From Chloroflexota bacterium (GTDB lineage Bacteria > Chloroflexota > Anaerolineae > Aggregatilineales > UBA2796), in contig RFIM01000199.1 of NCBI GenBank assembly GCA_003695215.1, positions 1-9,842 of the forward strand: DNA of 9,842 bases. Direction: 5' to 3'. A model generated the notes under the pieces. That model ran no database searches. It saw only the letters and a program-made list of their open reading frames with translations, and was not told where the DNA came from. Position numbers and translations under genes: made by a program. This document shows, piece after piece, positions 1 through 6,555 of this stretch. The stretch's first letter is position 1; each line of letters begins with the position of its first letter.

Positions 1-1178
1 TCCATCTCGATGCGCGCCACATAGAAGCGCTCTTGGACGATCTCGCCGCCAGCAGGGCTGCCATCATCCTTCTTGGTCTCTTCGAAGGAGATCGGCCCGA
101 GCGGCGTATCGTACTTGCCGCTCATGATCTCATCGCGCAGCTCGGCGCGCAGCGTCGCCAAGTCCATGTCTTTGAGCGGCTTGCGCTCGTCAAGGCGCCT
201 GAGCGCTTCAACAAAGACTTGGATGCCCGTGAAGGCTTGCGCGCTGAACTGTGGCGGCTCTTTGCCTTGCTTTTCTTTGTAGGCTTCGCGGAAGGCTTGA
301 TTGATCTCGCTATCGTTCTGATAGCTGTAGGCTTGCGCCACCAAGATGCCATCGCACAGCGCTTGGCAAACAGGGAACAAGTTCGTGGTGTTGAAGCCAT
401 TGCCGCCGACGATGATGCCCTTGTAGCCGAACTCACGCAGCTGCTTGACCAAGTTGCCGCCATCAGCTGCCAAGCCGCTGATGATGATCAAGTCAGGATT
501 GAGCGGCAAGACGTTAGTGATCTGCGTGGTGAAGTCGGTATCTGTGGTCTGAAAAGTTTGCACGTCCAGCAGCTCTAGCTCCAAATCCTTGACCGTCTGC
601 TGGAAGACGCCCGTCTCAGAGACGCTGAAGGCGTCATTTTGTGCGTAGAAGACGGCCACGCGCTTGATGTCAGGGTTCTGCTTGAGCGCCTGCTTGACGG
701 CGTTGGGCGCCACAAAGTTGACAGGTGCCGAGACGCGGAAGATGAAGCGCCCGATTTGCGGAATGCCGCGCGCTGTGTTGGACGGCGCGATCACAGGCAC
801 GCCTGCCTGATCGGCGATTGGATCTGCAGCGAAGGCTTGCTGTGAGAGCGTCGGGCCGAGAATGCCGACCACATTCTCGCGGTTGATCAAGGTCTGGAAG
901 GCATTGATGGCGCCTGCCTCATCGCCGCCTGTATCTGCGTAGGCAAGCCGAATCGGACGCCCGTTCACGCCGCCGCGCGCGTTGAAGAATTCCTCGGCAA
1001 TCTGTGCACCGATGATCTGCTCCTGGCCGAAAAGCGCCACGTTTGTGGTCTGCGCCACTGCCACGCCGATCACGATAGGCTCTTCTTCAGCGCGTACCAG
1101 CAGCGCGCTTGGCAGGAGTGCCAACAGCGCGATCAGCGCAAACGTCACAAAGCGTTTGGTTGAACTCAATTTACGCAT
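1..1178 (-). CDS. LivK-type ABC transporter substrate-binding protein, partial (C-terminus off the left edge)
   Basis: Extracytoplasmic solute-binding protein of the branched-chain amino acid (LivK, periplasmic-binding-protein type I) family. It would capture an amino acid or similar small solute for an ABC importer. I translated this strand directly: the frame is open from the ATG at 1178-1176 to the window edge, giving 392 residues. Residues 1-30 form a Sec signal peptide (basic start, then a Leu/Ala-rich core, ending LLVRA). The mature part begins EEEPIVIGVA, the usual first beta strand. GILGPTLSQQA (105-115) and the VPVIAPSNTA segment (127-136) are ligand-pocket hallmarks. Cys271 and Cys275 (FPVCQALCDG) probably form a disulphide. 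Family members usually have about 380-410 residues, so few are missing. The last visible residues, FYVARIEM, resemble the usual C-terminal strand. A promoter lies just upstream; permease genes may follow beyond the edge. The substrate cannot be assigned. Confidence 0.93.
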   Translation of the reverse strand, partial: MRKLSSTKRFVTFALIALLALLPSALLVRAEEEPIVIGVAVAQTTNVALFGQEQIIGAQIAEEFFNARGGVNGRPIRLAYADTGGDEAGAINAFQTLINRENVVGILGPTLSQQAFAADPIADQAGVPVIAPSNTARGIPQIGRFIFRVSAPVNFVAPNAVKQALKQNPDIKRVAVFYAQNDAFSVSETGVFQQTVKDLELELLDVQTFQTTDTDFTTQITNVLPLNPDLIIISGLAADGGNLVKQLREFGYKGIIVGGNGFNTTNLFPVCQALCDGILVAQAYSYQNDSEINQAFREAYKEKQGKEPPQFSAQAFTGIQVFVEALRRLDERKPLKDMDLATLRAELRDEIMSGKYDTPLGPISFEETKKDDGSPAGGEIVQERFYVARIEM

Positions 1179-1223
1179 AGGCCTATCCCCAAAAGTTAAT
1201 TTGAGATATGCTATCGGCAGCCA

Positions 1224-1252
1224 ATTTTAATCCGCTTTGATGGCTGTGCCAA
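1224..1252 (-). promoter_or_regulatory. Sigma-70-like promoter of the substrate-binding protein gene
   Basis: On the minus strand, TTGGCA (1252-1247; 5 of 6 matches to TTGACA) is followed after exactly 17 bp by TAAAAT (1229-1224; 5 of 6 matches to TATAAT). The start codon at 1178 leaves a leader of roughly 40 nt. A GGGGA Shine-Dalgarno-like run sits 7 nt before the ATG. A perfect 10-bp palindrome, TTTGTACAAA (1261-1270), lies just upstream of the -35 box and could be an operator half. This is a consensus match only. Confidence 0.55.
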
Positions 1253-1304
1253 TAGTCTCCTTTGTACAAAGCGCACAAGAAGAAGCGCGCACATCAAGCG
1301 CGAT

Positions 1305-3014
1305 TCAGTCGCTGCTGAGCGCCTGAAATTCGCCTGTGCCAGGGCGCACTTCGACGCAGCTGATCGGCCGATCGGCGGCGATATCTTCATAAAGGCGCTG
1401 CGTGAGTGGACTGATCGGCTCGGCAAACAGCTCAGAGAAGAGCTTCACCAAAGTGCGGTAGACAGCTGCGGCTGCTTTGCGGTCGCCTTTGCAAGCGTGA
1501 TAGCGCATCAGCCGACGGTAGGTGATCTCAGCGTAAGCATCTACAGAGAGCGCTGTGTTCGCCGCTTGGATAGCTTTATCCAAGTCGCCTTCATGGGCGT
1601 AGAGATCGGCGATCCGATTCAGGGCGTTGGCGTAAAGCGCCTGCACTGCGGCGCGCTCATTGGCCGTCCAAGCGATATGGCGATCTGCAGGCAGGTAGTC
1701 ACCTTGGTAGAGCGCTATCGCCTGCTCATAAAGGCGGATTGCATCGGCAATCTCGCCTTTGCTCTCTGAAAGGCGCGCTTCATTCAGGCGCTGCTCCAGC
1801 AGATCGACATCTATCTCGACCTGATGCGAAGTCACGAAGCGGTAGCTGGCGCCTTCGCGCAGGATCAGGCGCGAATCGGCTGGGCGCGGCAATTCAGGCT
1901 CTAGGGCGAAGCGCACAGCGTTGATCGTCTCCGTGAGGCGTGCGAAGTCGCGCGCTAGGCTGCTTTGCGGCGCCAGGCATTGCAGCAGATCGCTGGCTGG
2001 CACAGCCGTGTTGCGCCGCGTGATCAGCAACTTCAAAAGTAGCTCTGCTTCAGGCGCGCCTAAGTGCGTGATCTGGCGCCCATCGCGCCAGAGGCGGAAA
2101 TCGCCGAGCGTCTGCACGCGCAAGGCCGACTTGTTGATTTGGCGCTCGATCAGGCTGAGCAGGCTGTTTTTATCAAAAGAATTCTTATCCACATAGCCGC
2201 GAATCGGATAGCCTATGAACAACTTGGCCACTTCAGAGGCGCTGAGCTTGCCACTGATGGCGATCAGCTTGGTGCGCGGGCAATGGCGCGTCAGGTAGTC
2301 CAGGAGCTGCCAATTTTGTGCCTCGCCTGTGCTGGCCGCACTGACCGAAGGATTGAGCAGCACCACGTGAAAGCTCTCAAGGCGCAACCTGCCCAACGCT
2401 TGCGCATAGGTCGTTGCAGCGCGCCAAAAATAGTTAGCCTCCTCCAACATGCGCGCAAAGAGGTTCAGCCAGAAGGGCTGATCTTCGACGATCAGGACGC
2501 GCGGCATGCCGATGCGCGTGCCGACGCGCGGCGGCTGCAACTCAAGGCTGATCAGCACGCCTGTGTGGCCTAAGCTGATTGGGCTGCTGAGGTGATCCTC
2601 ATGGCGCGTGATGATCGCCTGCAGCGCCTCAGGCGAGAATTGCTCGCGCGGCAGGAAAGCGATCTGATCGGATATGCCGGGCGTCTCCAGGAGCGGCTCG
2701 CGGCCGTCGGCTTCGCCAATGACCACAAGGCGCGTCTGCAGCGCGTGTTCAGTCAGGTAGAGCAAGGCCTCGAGCGAATCTTGGGCGCTATGATCGGCAT
2801 CACCTGCCGCATCATCTATCCACAAGTCCACAATTGCCAGGTCAAATGGCATCTCTTGCAGCGCAACTAAGAATTCGTCATAAGTAGCTGAGATGACCAA
2901 GTGGCTGTACAAGCCTGCCAGAGTTTCTTGCAATTTAGCGCGCCATGCCGAGCGTGGCTCTAAGATGGCGATCTTCGGTTTTGGCGCAGCAGGGCGCTCA
3001 GCTGACATGACCAT
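1305..3014 (-). CDS. Tandem-receiver response regulator with winged-helix and BTAD domains (SARP-like)
   Basis: Cytoplasmic transcription regulator of 569 residues. Domains in order: receiver-like domain 1 (about 12-140), receiver-like domain 2 (about 171-294), OmpR/SARP-type winged helix (about 297-395, starting LRVQTLGDFRLWRDGR), and a bacterial transcriptional activation domain of TPR-like helices (about 398-546, starting VEIDVDLLEQRL). Both receivers look defective. Domain 1 keeps the acceptor position (Asp63 in IVDLWI) but has ILEP for the acidic pair, Gly100 where Thr/Ser is usual and Arg123 where Lys is usual. Domain 2 keeps Glu177-Asp178, Ser254 and Lys277 (GYVDKNS) but has Asn221 (LLNPSV) in the acceptor position. 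Control by ordinary phosphorylation is therefore doubtful. The ATG at 3014 has AGG 4 nt upstream; the ATG two codons later is an alternative. The gene lies 38 bp after the MBL hydrolase stop and is probably co-transcribed with it. The target genes are unknown. Confidence 0.94.
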   Translation of the reverse strand: MVMSAERPAAPKPKIAILEPRSAWRAKLQETLAGLYSHLVISATYDEFLVALQEMPFDLAIVDLWIDDAAGDADHSAQDSLEALLYLTEHALQTRLVVIGEADGREPLLETPGISDQIAFLPREQFSPEALQAIITRHEDHLSSPISLGHTGVLISLELQPPRVGTRIGMPRVLIVEDQPFWLNLFARMLEEANYFWRAATTYAQALGRLRLESFHVVLLNPSVSAASTGEAQNWQLLDYLTRHCPRTKLIAISGKLSASEVAKLFIGYPIRGYVDKNSFDKNSLLSLIERQINKSALRVQTLGDFRLWRDGRQITHLGAPEAELLLKLLITRRNTAVPASDLLQCLAPQSSLARDFARLTETINAVRFALEPELPRPADSRLILREGASYRFVTSHQVEIDVDLLEQRLNEARLSESKGEIADAIRLYEQAIALYQGDYLPADRHIAWTANERAAVQALYANALNRIADLYAHEGDLDKAIQAANTALSVDAYAEITYRRLMRYHACKGDRKAAAAVYRTLVKLFSELFAEPISPLTQRLYEDIAADRPISCVEVRPGTGEFQALSSD

Positions 3015-3052
3015 TCAACCTGTTGTGTATACTGATGGCACAGGGATATCGC

Positions 3053-4018
3053 CTAGAGTTCAACAGTGCGCCCTTCTTGAGCGAGGATCACTTCAGTCTC
3101 GAGGCTTTGCCCACTGCCGCGGCTGCGGAAGGCGAGGTAATTATACGCTTCTGCCACAGCATTCCAAAGGCGCTCGTCAGTTGCCAGAGGATCGTGGTGG
3201 GTCAGGGCAAGGCGCTTGCAGCGCGCTCGGAAGGCGAGTTCAGCGCCCATCTTCGGCGTGCTGTGGCCCCAATCGCGCTTCTCATCGATGACTTGCTCGA
3301 AGCTATATTGGGCATCGAAGATCAGCAAATCGGCGTCGCGGAAGAAGTCGACGTAACGGGCGGTATGCTCGGCATCCATGCGCTGATATTCGCCGTCTGT
3401 GGCGTAGACCAAGACTTTGCCCTGATGAGTCAGGCGGTAGGCGTAAGCGCCGCCCGGATGCGAGAGCAGCATCAACTCGACCTTGACGTCGTTGATCTGG
3501 AAGGCTTCGTTCGGGTCTAGAACCGTCCACGTGCGCGTGGCGCTCATGTAATCCATGGCTACAGGGAAATAGATTTCGCGCTGCTGATCTTCAAAGCGCG
3601 TGCTGAGATCAGGGAACGGGCTGTAGAAATGCAGCTTGTTGCCGCGCACATAGGCGGGCGCAAAGAAAACAAAGCCTTGGATGTGATCCCAGTGCGTGTG
3701 CGAGATCAGGATGTGCGCCTCGCCTTGCCCTTTGCCAAAAGCCTCGCGCATCAGGGCGTTGCCCAACAAGCGCATCCCAGAGCCGCAATCGAGGATCAAG
3801 AGGGTCTGGTCGGCGCGCACCTCCATGCAGGTGGTATTGCCGCCCGCTGTTGAGGCAATCCACTGAGGCAGACGGGCGATGTACTCGTCAACGGCGGCGC
3901 GGTCAGTCAGATCGACGCCAACTGCGCCTAACAGAGCCGCTTTGAGCTTCTCGCGGAGTTCGTCTTGGCCCATTGGCGCGGGTATGCTGCCGCGCGCGCC
4001 CCAGAATGTGACTTTCAT
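3053..4018 (-). CDS. MBL-fold metallo-hydrolase (PhnP/RNase Z-like, Lactamase_B_2 type)
   Basis: Soluble di-metal hydrolase of 321 residues with no signal peptide. The metal ligands are all visible: HTHWDH (His107, His109, Asp111, His112), His187 in LLSHPGG, Asp208 in YATDGEY and His275 in LTHHDP. The N-terminus MKVTFWGARGSIPAP and the DWGHST motif (249-254) are typical of the PhnP-like group within COG1235, whose members often act on phosphodiesters. An insertion of about 45 mostly helical residues (15-57) lies between the first strand and GGNTTCMEV, as in one common version of this family. The reaction here is not known; a phosphodiester, perhaps a cyclic nucleotide, is only an inference. 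The stop codon lies 38 bp before the start of the BTAD regulator, which suggests an operon in which the enzyme could make or remove a signal. The start at 4018 is the first Met and fits the conserved N-terminus exactly. Confidence 0.92.
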   Translation of the reverse strand: MKVTFWGARGSIPAPMGQDELREKLKAALLGAVGVDLTDRAAVDEYIARLPQWIASTAGGNTTCMEVRADQTLLILDCGSGMRLLGNALMREAFGKGQGEAHILISHTHWDHIQGFVFFAPAYVRGNKLHFYSPFPDLSTRFEDQQREIYFPVAMDYMSATRTWTVLDPNEAFQINDVKVELMLLSHPGGAYAYRLTHQGKVLVYATDGEYQRMDAEHTARYVDFFRDADLLIFDAQYSFEQVIDEKRDWGHSTPKMGAELAFRARCKRLALTHHDPLATDERLWNAVAEAYNYLAFRSRGSGQSLETEVILAQEGRTVEL

Positions 4019-4202
4019 GACTATGCTCTACCTTTTGCGCTTCACGTGTTCGCTTTGCCGATTAGCTATCTGCAGCGCTGCCTACAATTGTAACCTCGTT
4101 TTCGGATCATTGTGCAGAAGCGCAGCGCGGAAGGCGCTCGGCCGCTATTCTAGCGATACCCTGAAAGGTTCACATCGGCTTGTGGTTAGAGTCTGCCAAC
4201 AC
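4019..4202. other. Intergenic region between the MBL hydrolase and the small Tat-signal gene
   Basis: A non-coding stretch of 184 bp with no credible gene on either strand. It should hold the end of the LysM/Tat transcript and the promoter of the MBL/regulator unit. Two short perfect stem-loops are visible: CGCTA-TTC-TAGCG (4143-4155) and AGCGC-GGAAG-GCGCT (4124-4138). Neither is followed by a T-run in the needed direction, so I do not call a rho-independent terminator. A 10-bp palindrome TACAATTGTA (4083-4092) overlaps a candidate -10 box. Confidence 0.6.
4087..4116 (-). promoter_or_regulatory. Possible promoter of the MBL hydrolase/regulator unit
   Basis: On the minus strand, TACAAT (4092-4087; 5 of 6 to consensus) is preceded after an 18-bp spacer by TGCACA (4116-4111; 4 of 6). 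The start codon is about 70 bp downstream. The -10 box forms half of the palindrome TACAATTGTA, which might bind a repressor. The -35 box is weak, so this is tentative. Confidence 0.25.
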
Positions 4203-4457
4203 TCACGGCGCGCAAGCCTCACCGAGCGGATCGGGCGTTGGCGGGTAGCCGATGCCAACAGTAGGTGCATTCGGCTGATCCGCTGGGCGGGGTAGTGCGT
4301 GGAAAGTTGCGCCGAGATTGCGCAGGGCAGCGATGAGCAGCGGCAAGGCGCGCCGCGTGAGCGGCACAGCGTCGGCTGCGGCCAGATGTGGCAAGCTCAG
4401 GGCGGCGGCGCTCAGACCGAGCAGTTTCAAGAAGGCGCGGCGACTGCAGGCGCGCAT
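4203..4457 (-). CDS. Small secreted protein with a twin-arginine signal (hypothetical)
   Basis: A product of 84 residues that I do not recognise. The N-terminus MRACSRRAFLKLLGLSAAAL matches the Tat export pattern (S-R-R-x-F-L-K, then a hydrophobic stretch to about residue 25), with a possible signal-peptidase site around LAAADA. The mature part is only about 55 residues: a Leu/Ala/Arg-rich, probably helical segment, then a Pro-rich tail ending in GEACAP. No enzyme or cofactor motif is visible, which is odd because Tat normally carries folded, often cofactor-bound proteins. It begins 2 bp after the LysM stop (TGA-TC-ATG) with no Shine-Dalgarno of its own, so it is probably translated by coupling. 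The frame closes ten codons after the stop, so it does not look like the front of a larger gene broken by one mutation. It could still be a decayed remnant or a chance reading frame. Confidence 0.55.
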   Translation of the reverse strand: MRACSRRAFLKLLGLSAAALSLPHLAAADAVPLTRRALPLLIAALRNLGATFHALPRPADQPNAPTVGIGYPPTPDPLGEACAP

Positions 4458-4459
4458 GA

Positions 4460-6496
4460 TCAGCTGCGGCTCACAAGTGCAGCGACAGTCAAGCCGCTGA
4501 TGAGCGTCAGAGCGGCCAGGGAGGCGATCACTACGCCGAAATTCTCCAGCAGGAAAGCCAGCAGCGCACTCCGTTGCGAGTTGGCTGGCGCGCTGTTGGA
4601 AGGCGGCGGGAGCTCAAGAGCAGCGGGTAGGGCAGTGGGCTGATAGCTGCCCGCGGCGCCGAAACTGACCATCAGAGCGGCGCCGCGCTGCACTTGCACT
4701 TGCAATTGGCTGGGCGTGGTCAGTCCGTAAGTCTCGGGCGGTGTTGCCACAAGGGTGTAGGTGCCTTCAGGCAGATCGCTGAAGCATGTTGGCGCTAGCG
4801 CAACCGTGCTGAGCGTCTGGACAGTGGCGCCATCTTTCAGAAGGCTGGCTTGCAGGCCGATGAGCAGCGGCTCGCCTTGATCGCGCAGGCGGTTGGTGTT
4901 GGCGTCGTCAAAAGCAATCACGCACAGGCGCGTCTGATCAGGTGGCAAGGCTTCTGCAGCAATAGTCGGGATAGCTGCAATGGCGCGCGTTGGCGCTGAG
5001 GTAGCAGGCGGAAGCGCGGTCGACATAATGAGGGTCGCGCTGGGCATGAGCGTGGGCAAAGGCGCGGTCGGCGTGTTCTCAGGGCCAGGTGTAGGCGGCG
5101 CGTCCGTTGGCGAGGCCGTGGCTGTATGCGCCACAGGCGTCTGAGTGGCCTGGGCAGTTGAGGTGACGATGATCAGCACGATCATGCCTGTTGGCGAGGC
5201 GCTTGGCTGCTCTGGGCTCGCTGTCATAGCGGTCGCTGTTGGCGCAAGTGAGCCAGTTGAGGTCGCACTCATGGCGAGTGCGACGCTCTCAGTGGGCAGT
5301 TGCAGGCCAGAGCCTGCGGGCGCGACGAACGTGCTGCGCGGTCGGATCGGCACAGTCACGATGCGGCGCGGGTCTTGTGGCGGGATGCGCAAGCGCGGCG
5401 CTCTCACAGCTGAGGCCGTGGGCGTGGGCGTCGGCTTTTCGCTGCTGGCTATTGGCGTGCCAGGCACGATAGTGATTGGGATGACTGTGATCGGCATGAT
5501 GCCGACGGGCGTGTCAGTTGGCAGGACGATGATCGGCGCGAAAGTAGCCGTTGGCGGCAAATTCGGATCGGGAGTCGGTGTGGCGGTGACGACGACATAA
5601 GTGATGTTCGGCGCCGGCGTCTTGATGATCAAGCGCTGCCCAGGGCGGATGACATACTCTTCAGGCGGAATGTTGTTCAAGCGGCGCAGCTCCGAGAGCG
5701 AGATGCCATAAGCCACGGCGATAGAAGCCAGTGTATCACCTTCCTGGACTGTGTGGATGATGCTGCCATCAGGCTGCATGCCTTGCGGCGTGACGAACGG
5801 CACATCGCGGCGCACAGTTGGCACAGCCACGCCGCCGCTGCCGACTCCAGCGCGCAAGCTCACATTATCCCAGTAAACGTGATTGAGCAACATGCCGACC
5901 GTTTGTGTGGCGTTCAAGAAGACGGTGACGCCATTGTCGTTCTCAGAGCGCGCCTCGATCGTCATCGGCAAGAATTGATCGAACGGCTGAATGTACTCTG
6001 ACCATTTGACGGTCGGCGCGTTCGGATCGCGCCCGCCAGTTGGATCGATGCCGATGCGCGTGCGCGCGCCTGACTCGCGCTGCGAAGTGCGCGGCGTATT
6101 GGCGCCAATGCACGAATCCTCGCGGTTGCAGGTGAAGACGTTTGCATACGCTGTGAAGACCAATGGCGTGCCAGCGCGCACGCCCGCCACAAATTGATAG
6201 GCGTACATCGTGAAGGCGTAGCCGTTGGTATCCACCTTCCAGGATGAGCCGAAGCCAGGAAATTCGTTGAAGACCCAGTCCTGCTTTGAAGAGTTGACAG
6301 GCACATTCGCCGTCAGCGTCCAGCCTGTTGGCACCACGCCGCCTGGCCCGCCGACGTAAGAATCCATGCCGTTGTTAGTGAGCAGCTCAGTGCCTTGAGC
6401 TTGCACTGCGATCAAGCCGCGCAGAGCGAATGTCAGCGCCAAGAGACCGATGCCGCTCAGCAGAACAAGCGCGTTGACCTTGCGAAACACTCTCAT
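4460..6496 (-). CDS. LysM-containing, membrane-anchored surface stalk protein
   Basis: Exported envelope protein of 678 residues. Residues 1-34 are a signal peptide ending AVQAQG. Residues 36-216 form a jelly-roll-like, carbohydrate-binding-type domain (start LLTNNGMDSYVGG; end HVYWDNVSLRAG) with Cys123 and Cys129 close together. Residues 247-292 are one LysM motif (IHTVQEGDTLASIAVAYGIS to PGQRLIIKTP), which binds N-acetylglucosamine-containing glycans such as peptidoglycan. A Thr/Pro/Ala/Ser-rich stalk follows (about 297-515). Residues 523-613 resemble an SdrD-B/prealbumin-like Ig fold (CVIAFDDANTNRLRDQGEP, then LPEGTYTLVA). Residues 650-675 form a single membrane helix ending in SRS. No LPXTG motif is seen, so the anchor is the helix. 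Start choice: AGGAG lies only 1 nt before the ATG at 6496 but 7 nt before an in-frame GTG at 6490, so GTG (two codons shorter) may be the true start. Confidence 0.9.
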   Translation of the reverse strand: MRVFRKVNALVLLSGIGLLALTFALRGLIAVQAQGTELLTNNGMDSYVGGPGGVVPTGWTLTANVPVNSSKQDWVFNEFPGFGSSWKVDTNGYAFTMYAYQFVAGVRAGTPLVFTAYANVFTCNREDSCIGANTPRTSQRESGARTRIGIDPTGGRDPNAPTVKWSEYIQPFDQFLPMTIEARSENDNGVTVFLNATQTVGMLLNHVYWDNVSLRAGVGSGGVAVPTVRRDVPFVTPQGMQPDGSIIHTVQEGDTLASIAVAYGISLSELRRLNNIPPEEYVIRPGQRLIIKTPAPNITYVVVTATPTPDPNLPPTATFAPIIVLPTDTPVGIMPITVIPITIVPGTPIASSEKPTPTPTASAVRAPRLRIPPQDPRRIVTVPIRPRSTFVAPAGSGLQLPTESVALAMSATSTGSLAPTATAMTASPEQPSASPTGMIVLIIVTSTAQATQTPVAHTATASPTDAPPTPGPENTPTAPLPTLMPSATLIMSTALPPATSAPTRAIAAIPTIAAEALPPDQTRLCVIAFDDANTNRLRDQGEPLLIGLQASLLKDGATVQTLSTVALAPTCFSDLPEGTYTLVATPPETYGLTTPSQLQVQVQRGAALMVSFGAAGSYQPTALPAALELPPPSNSAPANSQRSALLAFLLENFGVVIASLAALTLISGLTVAALVSRS
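4952..5608 (-). repeat. Low-complexity Thr/Pro/Ala/Ser-rich stalk-coding segment
   Basis: About 219 codons inside the LysM gene encode a compositionally biased linker with many TPTP, TATP and ATAT steps. It is interrupted by hydrophobic patches such as IMPITVIPITIVPG and IVLIIVTS. No exact period is visible, so this is biased composition and not a clean tandem repeat. The segment has an open shadow frame on the plus strand caused by the bias. It most likely forms an extended, possibly glycosylated stalk. Confidence 0.6.
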
Positions 6497-6505
6497 ACTC
6501 CTGAT
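6488..6505 (-). promoter_or_regulatory. Ribosome binding site that bears on the LysM gene start
   Basis: The minus strand reads CAGGAGTATGAGAGTG. AGGAG is separated from ATG (6496-6494) by 1 nt, too close for normal initiation, and from the in-frame GTG (6490-6488) by 7 nt, which is ideal. The GTG start would give MFRKVNALVL, still a good signal-peptide beginning. Confidence 0.45.
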
Positions 6506-6524
6506 GGCTAAAGGCTAGCCGCGC

Positions 6525-6533
6525 ATTATAACA
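6525..6533 (-). promoter_or_regulatory. Extended -10 promoter of the LysM/Tat-signal unit
   Basis: On the minus strand, TGTTATAAT (6533-6525) is a perfect extended -10 element (TGnTATAAT), about 30 bp before the LysM start. No good -35 hexamer lies 16-18 bp upstream, as is usual for extended -10 promoters. The element sits in the 59-bp gap after the glycoside hydrolase stop, so the LysM gene can be transcribed independently of the hydrolase. Confidence 0.5.
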
Positions 6534-6555
6534 CAGCCGTTGGCGCGCCTTCACC

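Noticed and set aside
33..578. Open frame of 181 codons on the plus strand inside the substrate-binding protein gene
   Set aside because: The minus-strand translation gives a continuous LivK-type protein with signal peptide; the plus-strand frame is its shadow.
1271..1304. GCGC-based hairpin after the BTAD regulator stop as a terminator
   Set aside because: The stem is about 4 bp, built from self-complementary GCGC words that occur everywhere in the window, with no T-run.
2064..2573. Open frame of 169 codons on the plus strand inside the BTAD regulator gene
   Set aside because: The opposite strand encodes recognisable receiver and winged-helix domains; the plus-strand product resembles nothing and arises from base composition.
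4124..4155. Two short perfect stem-loops as a possible terminator for the LysM/Tat transcript
   Set aside because: Stems are only 5 bp and no T-run follows on the relevant strand; GC-rich short hairpins are expected by chance here.
5145..5600. Open frame of 151 codons on the plus strand opposite the LysM stalk
   Set aside because: It mirrors the Thr/Pro-rich coding segment; its Val/Gly/Ala-rich, repeat-like protein has no recognisable domain, and the minus strand has a clear gene.
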